A stretch of DNA of 64,000 nt from Streptomyces sp. B21-083 (GCF_036898825.1 NZ_JARUND010000002.1:2356001-2420000), one strand, 5' to 3'. Counted from the first letter of the stretch, positions 1-8,409 are shown. A program made the numbers and translations. Notes: generated by a model from the letters alone, not told the origin.

Positions 1-354
1 TACTCCCATGCGTCCGTCGTCGAGGCGGGCACGCGTCTCGCGTTTCTCGCCGGCTCCGTGCCGCTGGACGCGGAGGGGCAGATCGTCGGCGTGGGCGATC
101 CGGTGCGGCAGGCGGAGCAGGTGATCGCCAATCTGGGCGAGCAACTCCGGGCGGTGGGCAGCGACTTCGCGCATGTCCTGGCGACCGATGTGTATGTCGT
201 GAGCGGCGAGCCGGAGGTACTGGGCGCCGTCTGGGAGGTCGTCGAGGCGTCCGGCCTGTCCACCGGACCGCATTCGTCGACCCTGATCGGGGTGGCCTGC
301 CTCGGGTACTCCGGACAGCTGGTGGAGATCACGGCGACGGCCGCCGTCCCGTAA
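1..354 (+). CDS. RidA/YjgF-YER057c family protein (5' partial)
   Basis: The frame is open from base 1, so the gene starts outside the window; 117 residues and a TAA stop are visible. The visible part reads like the RidA fold: a beta strand with GSVP, an amphipathic helix with QVIANLGEQL, a strand with TDVYVV, and a C-terminal part with STLIGVACL and GQLVEITATA. RidA proteins are small trimeric deaminases that hydrolyse reactive enamine/imine intermediates; many paralogues in Streptomyces have unknown substrates. The GTG at base 58 is internal to the conserved domain and should not be taken as the true start. It sits 44 bp before a GNAT gene on the same strand. Confidence 0.8.
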   Translation, partial: YSHASVVEAGTRLAFLAGSVPLDAEGQIVGVGDPVRQAEQVIANLGEQLRAVGSDFAHVLATDVYVVSGEPEVLGAVWEVVEASGLSTGPHSSTLIGVACLGYSGQLVEITATAAVP

Positions 355-398
355 ATCCAGGTGCGTTCGGTACGGCACCTCTGCCAGGCTCCGCCCCC

Positions 399-881
399 GT
401 GACCCCCTCAGCCCCCGCCCCGAAGATCACCCTCCGCCGCGCGACGGCCGACGACGCCGGTGCCGCGGCCGACGTGCTGTTGCGGTCCAGATCCGCCGCC
501 CTACCCACGGTCGGCTGGCCACGGTCCGACAACGAGGTCCGCGACTACTTCCGGGACGTGGTGGTGCCGCACCGCGAGACCTGGATCGCGGAGGCGCCGT
601 ACGGGGGCGGGACGGTCGGTGTGCTGGTACTCGCCGGTGACGAGGTGTCCCAGTTGTATCTGCTCCCCGACTGGCGTGGGCACGGCATCGGTGACCTCTT
701 CGTCGCCCTCGCGAAGGAACGCAGCCCGGGCGGGCTGACCCTGTGGACCTTTCAGGTCAACAAGCCCGCCCACCGCTTCTACGAGCGCCACGGTTTCGTC
801 GCCGTCGAGCACACCGACGGCAGCGAGAACGAGGAGCGTGAGCCGGACGTGCGGTACGTCTGGCAGCCGAACCGCGCATAG
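399..881 (+). CDS. GNAT family N-acetyltransferase
   Basis: A 160-residue protein starting at GTG. The order of elements fits a single GNAT domain: an N-terminal ITLRRATADDAGA strand-helix, a central VGVLVLAGDEVSQLYLLP strand, the acetyl-CoA pyrophosphate loop as DWRGHGIG (Q/R-x-x-G-x-G/A type), and a C-terminal NKPAHRFYERHGF motif typical of motif B. GNAT enzymes move an acetyl group from acetyl-CoA to an amine; the substrate cannot be read from sequence. It follows the RidA-like gene closely and may be co-transcribed. The 292 bp behind it (882-1173) hold no gene that I can support. Confidence 0.85.
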   Translation: MTPSAPAPKITLRRATADDAGAAADVLLRSRSAALPTVGWPRSDNEVRDYFRDVVVPHRETWIAEAPYGGGTVGVLVLAGDEVSQLYLLPDWRGHGIGDLFVALAKERSPGGLTLWTFQVNKPAHRFYERHGFVAVEHTDGSENEEREPDVRYVWQPNRA

Positions 882-1173
882 GGGCGGCGGGCCCGGGCTC
901 ACTGCCGTGCGTTGCGGGCCAGGTCGAGGGCGCTTGCGCCGCCCACCTCTGCCCGGCCGGCGGCCCGACCCGGCAGGTGCAGTCGGACTCGCCCGGCCGT
1001 CCGAGCCACGGCCGGGCGTCGAACCACGCGTGACGGTGACCGTCCTGGGCGGCCTCCCCAAGCCCCCGGAGTCCCCCGGTCACCGGCGCTCCCGGCCCGC
1101 GGCACGTCACCCACCGCGCCGCCCCGACCGCACCCCACCGGCGCCATGAAGCTCCCGCCCATGAGCCGCTCCC

Positions 1174-1890
1174 TCACTCCGCCGGTCGCCCCCACCCCCG
1201 TCTCTTGGGCAACGGCTTCGCGTAGCTCCCCGCCCGGCTCGTCGTCAGCCCCAGGGCGACCAGTGACTCCGCCAGCTTGACCGCCGCGCCCACCCCGTCG
1301 ACCACCGGCAGCCCCAGCTTCTCCCCCACCGCCCGCTGCAGACCGGTCATCCCCGCGCAACCCAGGACCAGTACCTCGGCCCCCGCCGCCACCGCCCGCT
1401 CGGCCGCCGCGACGAACGCCTCCTCGGTGCGCCGGTCGTCGCCGAGTTCGAGGACGCCGAGGCCGGTGCCGACGACGGCGGCGCAGTTCCGGCCGACGCC
1501 GGCGATGTCGAGGCTGTCCTCGATCTGGCCGCACGAGCGTTCGAGGGTGGTGACGACCCCGTAGCGCCGCCCGAGCAGACACGCGAGGTGCGCGGCGGCC
1601 TCGGTGATGTCGACGACGGGTACGTCCATCAACTCCCGTACGCCTTCCCGCCCGTGCTCACCGAACCCGGCCATGACGACGGCGTCGCAGGGGCCCTCGT
1701 ACGTTCGCAGCGTGTCGAGGACGGCGGCGGCCGAGAGGTAGCTGTCGAGCCAGCCTTCCGCCGACTCGGGGCCCCACCCGGGGGTGAGACCATGCACGGA
1801 GGTGCCGGGGCCTGCGGCGGCCCGGGCACCTCGTACGATCTCCTCGGTCATCGTCCGCGTCGTATTGCAGTTGGTGACGACGATCCGCAC
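1174..1890 (-). CDS. Asp/Glu/hydantoin (allantoin) racemase family protein
   Basis: A 238-residue protein with GTG start at 1890, three bases past the stop of the upstream permease, so translation is probably coupled. It begins RIVVTNCNTT, the usual first strand of the hydantoin/allantoin racemase group, has the PVVDITEAA segment around the first catalytic cysteine position, and the second catalytic cysteine in VLGCAGMTGL. These cofactor-independent racemases use two cysteines or cysteine-like residues; here the C-terminal one is clear, the first is less so. Pairing with an NCS1 permease suggests uptake and isomerisation of a hydantoin, allantoin or related ureide. The substrate is inferred from context only. 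Confidence 0.8.
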   Translation of the reverse strand: MRIVVTNCNTTRTMTEEIVRGARAAAGPGTSVHGLTPGWGPESAEGWLDSYLSAAAVLDTLRTYEGPCDAVVMAGFGEHGREGVRELMDVPVVDITEAAAHLACLLGRRYGVVTTLERSCGQIEDSLDIAGVGRNCAAVVGTGLGVLELGDDRRTEEAFVAAAERAVAAGAEVLVLGCAGMTGLQRAVGEKLGLPVVDGVGAAVKLAESLVALGLTTSRAGSYAKPLPKRRGWGRPAE

Positions 1891-1892
1891 GC

Positions 1893-3386
1893 TCAGCCCG
1901 CCGCGGACGCGGTATCGGAAGCGGATGACGTTTCGGCTCCGACCGACTCGGCCCGCTCGTCCCGGCACAGGAGCGCGTACAGCCCCGCCGCCAGCGCCGT
2001 GCCGATGAACCACGAGTACGGGGCCACATCATGGAAGTCCTTCACCAGGGCGAGCACCGCCGCGACACCGGCCGCGGGCAGAAAGGCCCACAGAGCCTTG
2101 GGATTGACGCCCTTGCGGTAGTAATAGCGCGATCCGGGCTCGCCGTTGAAGAGTTCGTCGACGTCGATGCGGCCCTTCTTGACCCAGAAGTAGTCGAGCA
2201 TGATCACGCCGAACAGCGGTCCCAGGAAGGCGCCGAGACCGCCGAGGAAGTACTGGACGACCGTGGGGTTGGAGAAGAGGTTCCACGGGGTCACCACCAG
2301 CGCGGCCACCGTGCTGATCATTCCGCCGATCCTGAAGCTGATCTTCTGCGGCCAGACGTTGGCCAGGTCGTACGCGGGTGAGACGAAGTTGGCGACGATG
2401 TTGACGCCCATGGTGGCGACGGCGAAGGTCAGGGCCGCCAGGACGAGCACCCAGGTGTTGCCGACCTTGGCGACCAGCTCCGCCGGGTCGGTGATGGCCT
2501 CGCCGAACACCTCGATGGAGCCGGCCGTGACGATGACCGAAACGATCACGAAGGCGGTCGAGTTGAAGGGCAGTCCCCAGAAGTTGCCGCGCTTGACGGT
2601 CTTGTAGTCGGGCGCGAAGCGGGAGAAGTCGCAGAAGTTGAGCATCAGCGTGCCGTACGTGGCGATGATCAGCCCGATCGCGCCGAACCACTGCCGCCAC
2701 TGCTCGCCGACGGAGACCGGGTGCGGGGTGGAGGTGAGCGAGATGGTCCAGCCCGCCTTGGAGAGGACCCAGACGGCGAGCGCGATCATGACCAGCCAGA
2801 TGGCCGGACCGCAGAAGTCCTGGAACTTCCGTACGGACTCCATGCCCTGGCTGATGATCAACGCCTGGATCAGCCACAGCGAGACGAAGGAGAGCCAGCC
2901 GAGCGCGTCGAGCCCGAGGAACGAGCTGTGCGTCCAGGATTCGAGGTTCGGCCAGGCCGCGAGGAGCATGACGTTGACGGCGACGGAGGCCAGGTAGGTC
3001 TGGATGCCGTACCACATGATGGCAATGACGGCCCTGATGAGCGCGGGGATGTTGGCGCCCCAGACGCCGAAACTGATCCGGCTGATGACGGGGAACGGGA
3101 CGCCGTGCCGCTGGCCGATCCTCCCCATCCAGTTCATGCCGACGTAGATGATCACGAAGCCTACGAGGAGGGAGGTGAAGATCTGCCAGACGTTCATGCC
3201 GAGGACCAACAGGCCGGCCGCGAACGTGTAGTTGCCGAGGTTGTGGACGTCCGACATCCACATCGCGAAGAGGTCGAAGACCTTCCAGTTGCGCTTGCCC
3301 GCAGGCGCGAGGTCCTCGTTGGTGAGCCGGGGATCGGGGACGAAGGCTGGGGTACCGGTGACTTCGGCACGGTCGGCTAGGGACAC
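1893..3386 (-). CDS. NCS1 family nucleobase/hydantoin/allantoin:cation symporter
   Basis: A 497-residue membrane protein with about 12 hydrophobic segments. The N-terminal soluble stretch with RLTNEDLAPAG and KRNWKVFDLFAMWMSDVH is typical of NCS1 carriers (Mhp1, PucI, cytosine permease), as is GMNWMGRIGQRHGVPFPV in the third segment region and FCDFSRFAPD near segment 8. The start is set at GTG 3386, which has GGAG six bases upstream; a longer in-frame reading to 3491 would cross the palindrome at 3454-3467 and is rejected. It lies in the plasma membrane and probably imports a hydantoin or purine breakdown product driven by Na+ or H+. The racemase gene follows directly. Confidence 0.88.
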   Translation of the reverse strand: MSLADRAEVTGTPAFVPDPRLTNEDLAPAGKRNWKVFDLFAMWMSDVHNLGNYTFAAGLLVLGMNVWQIFTSLLVGFVIIYVGMNWMGRIGQRHGVPFPVISRISFGVWGANIPALIRAVIAIMWYGIQTYLASVAVNVMLLAAWPNLESWTHSSFLGLDALGWLSFVSLWLIQALIISQGMESVRKFQDFCGPAIWLVMIALAVWVLSKAGWTISLTSTPHPVSVGEQWRQWFGAIGLIIATYGTLMLNFCDFSRFAPDYKTVKRGNFWGLPFNSTAFVIVSVIVTAGSIEVFGEAITDPAELVAKVGNTWVLVLAALTFAVATMGVNIVANFVSPAYDLANVWPQKISFRIGGMISTVAALVVTPWNLFSNPTVVQYFLGGLGAFLGPLFGVIMLDYFWVKKGRIDVDELFNGEPGSRYYYRKGVNPKALWAFLPAAGVAAVLALVKDFHDVAPYSWFIGTALAAGLYALLCRDERAESVGAETSSASDTASAAG

Positions 3387-3453
3387 GGTGACTCCAGGGG
3401 CGAGGGGACGAGGGCGGCGGGGGTGGGGGGATGGAGGAGCGAGAGCGGATTTT

Positions 3454-3467
3454 TTTGGTATACCAAA
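3454..3467. promoter_or_regulatory. 14-bp perfect palindrome, candidate GntR operator
   Basis: TTTGGTATACCAAA lies in the space between the divergent permease (start 3386) and GntR regulator (start 3559). Its TGGT-centre-ACCA shape matches operators of FadR/FCD-type GntR proteins. It is AT-rich in a very GC-rich surround. Inferred to let the neighbouring regulator control both directions. Confidence 0.65.
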
Positions 3468-3558
3468 CTGCCGCCATGGTCCCTCCGTCAAGAGTCCGGT
3501 CCGATATCCGCTCTGTTACGGCTCCGTAAATCACCCCCGGGTCGGCGAAGATGGGGCC

Positions 3559-4215
3559 ATGACGAAGATCGAACCGCTCGGAGCGGTGCGCGAGCGGGTC
3601 CTGGCCGCCCTGCGGGAGGAGATCATCGCGGGCGGGCTCGGACCCGGGGACCGGCTCGTCGAGCGCGAGCTGGCCGAGCGTTTCGGGGTCTCCCGGGTCC
3701 CCGTCCGCGAGGCGATCCGGGCCCTGGTCGCCGAGGGCTTCGTCCTCTTCGAGACCCCGCGGCGGTCGGTCGTACGCCGTCTCACCCGGACCGACGTGGC
3801 CGAACTCTTCGAACTGCGCGAGGCGTTGGAGGTCTACGCGTCCGGCCTCGCCGCGACCCGCGCGACCTCGGCGGACCTGGCGGAACTGGCGGAACTCCTC
3901 GACCGGGCCGCCGCGGCGACTGCGGCGGACGACGCCGAGACCATCACCGACGTCAACACCCGCTTCCACGACCGCATCCTGGCCACGGCCGGCAACAGCC
4001 TGCTGATCTCGGTCATGGAACCGGTCGACGGCCGACTGCGCTGGCTCACCCGCCGCAACGAGGAGTGGCCCCATCTGCTCACCGAACACCGCGAGTTGTA
4101 CGACGCGATCGCGTCCGGCGACCCGGCGCGGGCCCGCGCCCACGCCCTGACCCACGTCCAGGCCAACCACCGCTCGACGGTACGGCACCTCTTCGGAACG
4201 GAAGGCGACCTGTGA
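3559..4215 (+). CDS. GntR family transcriptional regulator, FCD (FadR) subfamily
   Basis: A 218-residue protein starting at ATG 3559. Residues about 8-75 form the winged helix: LREEIIAGGLGPGDRL, then ERELAERFGVSRVPVREAIRAL, the GntR hallmark. Residues about 85-210 form the all-helical FCD effector domain, with the metal-site pattern of acidic/His residues in NTRFHDRIL, LTEHRELYDAI and HALTHV. It is divergent from the permease-racemase pair and most likely represses or senses a metabolite for them through the palindrome at 3454-3467. The following ferredoxin-like gene overlaps its stop by four bases (GTGA), so the two are translated together. Effector unknown. Confidence 0.9.
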   Translation: MTKIEPLGAVRERVLAALREEIIAGGLGPGDRLVERELAERFGVSRVPVREAIRALVAEGFVLFETPRRSVVRRLTRTDVAELFELREALEVYASGLAATRATSADLAELAELLDRAAAATAADDAETITDVNTRFHDRILATAGNSLLISVMEPVDGRLRWLTRRNEEWPHLLTEHRELYDAIASGDPARARAHALTHVQANHRSTVRHLFGTEGDL

Positions 4216-4631
4216 GCGCCCGTACGGTGATCGGCGCCGCCCGCACCCGCCCCTGCACACTGGTCGTCTGCCGTGGCTGCTGCTGCGGCGACCCGCGCAA
4301 GTACCCCGGCTACGACCATGACTGGCAGCTGGACCGGCTGCGCGCGGCGGCCACGGCCTCCGCCGGACGCCTCGCGGTCCGTACGACGGACTGCCTCGGC
4401 CCCTGCGACCAGGCGAACGTCATCGTCGTACAGCCGTCCGGCGAGGGCCGCAGGCGTGGCGGGAAAGCCGTGTGGATCGGCTGGTCGATGGGCGACGACT
4501 GCACCGACGAGATACTCCGCTGGGCGGAGGCGGGCGGCCCGGGAGTCGCCCCTCCCCCACCCTCGCTGGAACTACAGTTCGTCCAGTCCTCGGGCGAGCG
4601 CACCCGGGACCGCACCCGACGTAGTCGCTAG
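4212..4631 (+). CDS. (2Fe-2S) ferredoxin domain protein, thioredoxin-like fold
   Basis: A 139-residue protein whose GTG start overlaps the stop of the GntR gene. The N-terminal half has CRGCCCGDP and, about 40 residues later, DCLGPCDQANV; this spacing of cysteines is that of thioredoxin-like [2Fe-2S] ferredoxins. The middle KAVWIGWSMGDDCTDEIL is also usual for the actinobacterial family. The C-terminal 30 residues are proline- and charge-rich and probably disordered. It should be a cytoplasmic electron carrier or Fe-S sensor, but its partner is not evident. The stop lies 21 bp from the stop of the convergent aminopeptidase gene. Confidence 0.75.
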   Translation: MSARTVIGAARTRPCTLVVCRGCCCGDPRKYPGYDHDWQLDRLRAAATASAGRLAVRTTDCLGPCDQANVIVVQPSGEGRRRGGKAVWIGWSMGDDCTDEILRWAEAGGPGVAPPPPSLELQFVQSSGERTRDRTRRSR

Positions 4632-4652
4632 CCGACAGCAGACCCCCACGGC

Positions 4653-5624
4653 TCAACCGCGGGCGGCGTACCGGTCCGTGGACGCCACCAGCTCGTCCAC
4701 CATGCCGGGCGCCCCCGCGTTGTGGCCCACCTCGTCGACGACGATCAACTCACTGCCGGGCCAGGCGTGATGGAGCCGCCACACCGTGCCCAGCAGGTTC
4801 CCGGGGTCGAGGCTGCCCTGGACGAGGGTGCCGGGGATGTTCTTCAGCAGGTGGGCGTCGCGCAGTACGACGCCGTGCGCGCCCTCGTTGCCCTCGCCCA
4901 GGAAGTGGTCGGCGCCCCAGTAGTGGGTGACGGTCCGGGCGAAGCCCATACGGAACACCGAATCCTCGTATCGCGGTACGGAACGGGGCGGCGCCGGGAC
5001 CATGGCCGTCTCCCAGTCGGTCCACGCCCGCGCGGCGCGCTCGCGCACCTCGGGGTCGGGCGACTCCAGCAGCCGGTTGTACGCGGCGGCCAGGTTCCCG
5101 TCCCGCTCATCCTCGGGCACCCCGGCGCGGAACTTCTCGAACCCCTCGGGGAACAGTTGCCCAAGTCCCCTGGTCAGCAGGGCCACTTCGGCGTCGGAGC
5201 CGGTGGCGACGGCGGTGAGCACCAGCTCGGACACGACCTCCGGATGCGTCTGCGCGTACCGCAGCCCGAGCACCGATCCCCACGACACCCCCCACACCAG
5301 CCACCGCTCGATCCCCAAGTGCCGCCGCAGCAGCTCCAGATCGGCGATGATGTGGCCCGTCGTATTGACGCTCATATCGGTGTCGTACGCGCTCGCGTGC
5401 GGTGTCGAACGCCCGGCGCCACGCTGATCGAGCAGCACGATCCGATACGCGGCCGGATCGAAGTACCGCCGGGAGAACGCGCTCGCCCCGGACCCAGGCC
5501 CACCGTGCAGGAACACCGCCGGTTTGCCTCGCGGGTTGCCGCAGACCTCCCAGTAGACGTGGTTGCCGTCCCCGACGTCGAGCATGCCGTGGTCGTACGG
5601 TTCGATCTCCGGATACAGGCCCAT
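4653..5624 (-). CDS. pip: prolyl aminopeptidase (alpha/beta hydrolase, S33)
   Basis: 323 residues from ATG 5624, the normal length of bacterial proline iminopeptidase. HGGPGSGAS (residues 40-48) is the oxyanion-hole signature, DQRGAGRSTPH follows, and GVSWGS (112-117) holds the catalytic serine S114 in place of the more usual GGSWGS. The later GSLDPGN stands at the acid position, where GRYD is common, and VDEVGHNAG supplies the histidine. The enzyme removes N-terminal proline from peptides in the cytoplasm. The G-to-V change before the nucleophile and the GSLDP variant suggest a subfamily member; other small-substrate hydrolase activities cannot be excluded. Confidence 0.88.
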   Translation of the reverse strand: MGLYPEIEPYDHGMLDVGDGNHVYWEVCGNPRGKPAVFLHGGPGSGASAFSRRYFDPAAYRIVLLDQRGAGRSTPHASAYDTDMSVNTTGHIIADLELLRRHLGIERWLVWGVSWGSVLGLRYAQTHPEVVSELVLTAVATGSDAEVALLTRGLGQLFPEGFEKFRAGVPEDERDGNLAAAYNRLLESPDPEVRERAARAWTDWETAMVPAPPRSVPRYEDSVFRMGFARTVTHYWGADHFLGEGNEGAHGVVLRDAHLLKNIPGTLVQGSLDPGNLLGTVWRLHHAWPGSELIVVDEVGHNAGAPGMVDELVASTDRYAARG

Positions 5625-5699
5625 CAGGGCAACGTAACGCGCGTACGCCGGTTCGGTCGCGCGAATTTCGAGCGGGCGCCGGTCCTGGCGCCGGCGCGC

Positions 5700-6401
5700 T
5701 CACCGCTCATGCGGGAGGCCGGCCGCGCTCGCCGCGTCCCGCAGCACATCCCGGAGCATCGCGGGGGTGAGGCGGCCGGTGAAGGTGTTGCGCTGGCTGA
5801 CGTGGAAGCAGCCGAAGAGGCGCAGCCCGTCGCCGAGCGTGACCCGCGCCCCGTGTCCGAAGGCGGGGCGCGGACGAGGCACGCTCCAGCCGGCCGCGTC
5901 GAGGGCGGGCAGGGCCGCCTGCCAGCCGAACGCCCCGAGGACCACGACGGCCCGCAGGGTCGGCCGCAGCAGCTCCAGTTCGCTCACCAGCCACGGCCGG
6001 CACGCGTCCCGCTCCTCGGGCGTCGGCTTGTTGGCGGGCGGGGCGCAGTGCACGGGCGAGGTGATGCGTACGCCGTACAGTTCGAGCCCGTCGTCGACGC
6101 TCACCGAGCCGGCCTGCGAGGCGAGCCCGACGTCGTGCAGCGCCGCGTACAGCACATCTCCGGAGCGGTCCCCGGTGAACATCCGGCCGGTGCGGTTCCC
6201 GCCGTGGGCGGCGGGCGCCAGCCCGACGATCAGCAGCCGGGCGTCCGCCGGCCCGAACCCCGGCACCGGCCGCTCCCAGTAGTCCCAGTCCGCGAAGCCG
6301 GCCCGCTTGGTACGGGCGACCTCCTCCCGCCAGGCAACCAGCCGAGGGCAGGTCCGGCACCCTGCGATCCGCTCGTCGAGCCCCGAGAGACTGGTGTCCA
6401 T
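5700..6401 (-). CDS. type-5 uracil-DNA glycosylase (UdgB-like)
   Basis: 233 residues from ATG 6401. Four cysteines, C15 and C18 in AGCRTCPR, C119 in SPVHCAPP and C134 in RDACRPW, match the [4Fe-4S] ligands of family 4/5 UDGs. GLAPAAHGGNRTGRMFTGD (60-78) is the motif A of family 5, which lacks the usual catalytic Asp, and HVSQRNTFTGRLT near the end is the DNA-intercalating motif B. It removes uracil and other deaminated bases from DNA as part of base-excision repair. The reading frame stays open upstream of 6401, but the conserved protein starts at MDTSLSGLDERI. Confidence 0.88.
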   Translation of the reverse strand: MDTSLSGLDERIAGCRTCPRLVAWREEVARTKRAGFADWDYWERPVPGFGPADARLLIVGLAPAAHGGNRTGRMFTGDRSGDVLYAALHDVGLASQAGSVSVDDGLELYGVRITSPVHCAPPANKPTPEERDACRPWLVSELELLRPTLRAVVVLGAFGWQAALPALDAAGWSVPRPRPAFGHGARVTLGDGLRLFGCFHVSQRNTFTGRLTPAMLRDVLRDAASAAGLPHER

Positions 6402-6518
6402 ACGTCCACGGTAGAGCGGCCGGGCAGGAGCGTCGGACCATGGTCGCCACCAGGGACCAGAAAACCCGTCCGGGCCGTCCGGCCCGGAGCAGTAATCCGG
6501 AGTACTAAGGTCGAGGGC

Positions 6519-7031
6519 ATGGCATCTGGCAGGGCTCCCGAGGACGCGGACACCGAAGGCAGCGCGCACACCGAGGACGGCACCGTGGCAGGCTCCGCGC
6601 CGGCCTCCCCTGCGGTGGCCGCGGCCGACGCCGCCCGTCCGGCGAGCGGTGAGAGCGTCCGTATCGACAGCTGGATCTGGTCCGTGCGTCTCGTCAAGAC
6701 CCGTTCCATGGGCGCGAGCGCCTGCCGAGGCGGCCACGTACGCGTCAACGGCGAGCGTGTGAAGCCCGCGTACGCCGTGCGTGTCGGCGACGAGGTTCGC
6801 TACCGCCACGCCGGTCACGAGCGGATCGTCGTGGTGAAACGTCTGATCCGCAAGCGGGTCGGAGCCCCGGTGGCCGTCGAGTGCTACGTCGACAACAGCC
6901 CTCCGCCGCCGCCCCGCGAGGCGGTCGCCCCGGCCGGCATCCGCGACCGCGGCACGGGCCGCCCGACGAAGCGTGACCGCCGCGAGATGGAACGCCTCCG
7001 AGGCATCACCGGACCCGACGACGACTCGTAG
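6519..7031 (+). CDS. RNA-binding S4 domain protein (Hsp15/RqcP-like)
   Basis: 170 residues from ATG 6519. The first 45 residues are Ala/acidic and low in complexity; the S4 domain follows with RIDSWIWSVRLVKTRSMG, ACRGGHVRVNGERVKPAYAV and VGDEVRY. The C-terminal tail is basic with TKRDRREMERLRG. This layout fits the Hsp15 group, which binds peptidyl-tRNA on stalled 50S subunits, or a general RNA-binding relative. A shorter start close to VRIDSWIW is possible but no better site is seen. It is divergent from the UDG gene. Confidence 0.82.
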   Translation: MASGRAPEDADTEGSAHTEDGTVAGSAPASPAVAAADAARPASGESVRIDSWIWSVRLVKTRSMGASACRGGHVRVNGERVKPAYAVRVGDEVRYRHAGHERIVVVKRLIRKRVGAPVAVECYVDNSPPPPPREAVAPAGIRDRGTGRPTKRDRREMERLRGITGPDDDS

Positions 7032-7161
7032 CGGCCGCAAGGTTCCGTCTCCGCACAAAGCCCTCGGGGGTGCGACCTCGCACGGCCCCGGGGACGCGGC
7101 AGCGGCGTCCGGCAGGGTCCCCATGACCCGCCGAACGCCACCCCAGCCGTACGCCGGCACC

Positions 7162-7632
7162 TCACGCCCGTCGCCGCAGCAGCCGCAGCAGGTCAGCGTT
7201 GTGTCCTCGGCGGGCCCAGGCGATGAGGGTGAGCGGCACGATGAGGATCAGGGGCGTCGCCGCGTACTGCCCGTCGAAGACAGTCACCTGCACGACGAAC
7301 GCGCCCACCATCAGCGCGCTCAGTGCCACCGCGGCCACCGACTGCAGCACCGGAATCAACAGCGCGACCCCTCCGGCCAGTTCGAGCAGTCCGATGGTGT
7401 ACATCCCCGCGCTGCCCCAGCCCATCTTGTCGAAGGACTCGACGGCCGACGGGTGCGCGATCAGCTTGGGCAGCGCGCTCGCGAACCCGTAGAACAGCGC
7501 CAGCACCACCTGAAGCGCCCGCAGCGCGATCCTGGCGCGCCGCCCACGAGCGGACACGGACTTGGCGGAAGCGACCTGTGTGGTGGACGCGTCGGCGGTG
7601 AGGGACGTGACGGGAGCGGTGGTCTCGGACAT
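7162..7632 (-). CDS. DoxX family membrane protein
   Basis: 156 residues from ATG 7632, preceded by CACAGGAG as ribosome-binding site. A short N-terminal tail (SETTAPVTSLTADAST) leads to four hydrophobic segments, starting at ALRALQVVLALFYGFASALPK, the DoxX signature region, and ending in LILIVPLTLIAWARR. DoxX proteins are four-helix membrane proteins often linked to redox or thiol stress; this one has no partner gene here. The start, leader and first 23 codons are inside a perfect 141-bp tandem duplication, so a second ATG with the same ribosome-binding site lies in frame at 7773 and would give a longer protein of 203 residues. The proximal ATG is preferred. Confidence 0.8.
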   Translation of the reverse strand: MSETTAPVTSLTADASTTQVASAKSVSARGRRARIALRALQVVLALFYGFASALPKLIAHPSAVESFDKMGWGSAGMYTIGLLELAGGVALLIPVLQSVAAVALSALMVGAFVVQVTVFDGQYAATPLILIVPLTLIAWARRGHNADLLRLLRRRA

Positions 7633-7846
7633 GGAGGTCTCCTGTGTGAAGCGGTTCGTTCGCGTTGCTGTCACAGAGGTAGACCATCCGCCGGCCCAGA
7701 ACTCAGCGGAAGCGACCTGTGTGGTGGACGCGTCGGCGGTGAGGGACGTGACGGGAGCGGTGGTCTCGGACATGGAGGTCTCCTGTGTGAAGCGGTTCGT
7801 TCGCGTTGCTGTCACAGAGGTAGACCATCCGCCGGCCCAGAACTCA
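7565..7846. repeat. perfect 141-bp tandem duplication over the DoxX start
   Basis: Bases 7565-7705 and 7706-7846 are identical by eye, head to tail. Each copy carries the DoxX ribosome-binding site, ATG and the first 22-23 codons. As 141 is 47 codons, the frame stays open through both copies. The bases flanking the two copies differ, so the unit ends are sharp. The right edge lies 20 bp from the MOSC stop codon. A recent event, or an assembly error, would explain the absence of any difference. Confidence 0.95.
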
Positions 7847-7866
7847 TCGGCACCCGGCGGGACTTC

Positions 7867-8409
7867 TCAGACCGGACCAAGAGCCTGGTGCGGCCCGTCG
7901 GGAAGCTCGACCTTGACCGTGTCCCCGGGACACACCTCGCCTCCTTCCGTCACGATGCTCATGATTCCGGCCTTGCGGACGACGTTCCCGGCGGCGTCCC
8001 GTCCGACCATCCGTTTCAGCAGCCCGCCCTCGAAGTGGTCGATCTGCGGACAGGGGTTGCGCAGGCCGGTCACCGTCAGCACCACGTCGTCGCCGATGTG
8101 CAGCAGGGTGCCGACCGGAAGCGCGAGCAGATCGACCCCCCGGGTGGTGATGTTCTCGCCGAGTTGGCCGGGAGCCACCTCGAACCCTTCCTCACCGACC
8201 TCGGTGAAGAGCTCCTCGTGGATGAGATGGACCTGGCGCAGATTCGGCAGCGTGGGGTCCTTCGCCATCCGCGATCGATGCTTCACGGTCGTCCCGGCGT
8301 GCACGTCACCCTCCACGCCGAGCCCCGCCAGCAGTCTGACGCTGTCCCTGTTCGGCTTGCTGAACGAATACCCGCCGTTGCTGCTGACCGCCACCACTGT
8401 GCCGCTCAT
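7867..8409 (-). CDS. MOSC domain-containing protein
   Basis: 180 residues from ATG 8409; an ATG at 8430 in frame is an alternative. The MOSC features are visible in order: GTVVAVSSNGGYSFSKP, then LGVEGDVHAG, HLIHEELF, PGQLGENITTRGVDLLALPVGT and TGLRNPCPQI, the last with the conserved cysteine that binds the molybdenum cofactor. MOSC proteins carry or sulfurate Mo cofactor, or act as small Mo enzymes reducing N-hydroxylated or oxidised substrates. No Mo-cofactor gene is adjacent; a molybdopterin oxidoreductase is encoded at 26673. Confidence 0.87.
   Translation of the reverse strand: MSGTVVAVSSNGGYSFSKPNRDSVRLLAGLGVEGDVHAGTTVKHRSRMAKDPTLPNLRQVHLIHEELFTEVGEEGFEVAPGQLGENITTRGVDLLALPVGTLLHIGDDVVLTVTGLRNPCPQIDHFEGGLLKRMVGRDAAGNVVRKAGIMSIVTEGGEVCPGDTVKVELPDGPHQALGPV

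Noticed and set aside
2029..4260. 743-codon minus-strand frame through permease and GntR genes
   Set aside because: Arg-rich chain with no fold pattern, crossing the divergent promoter region.
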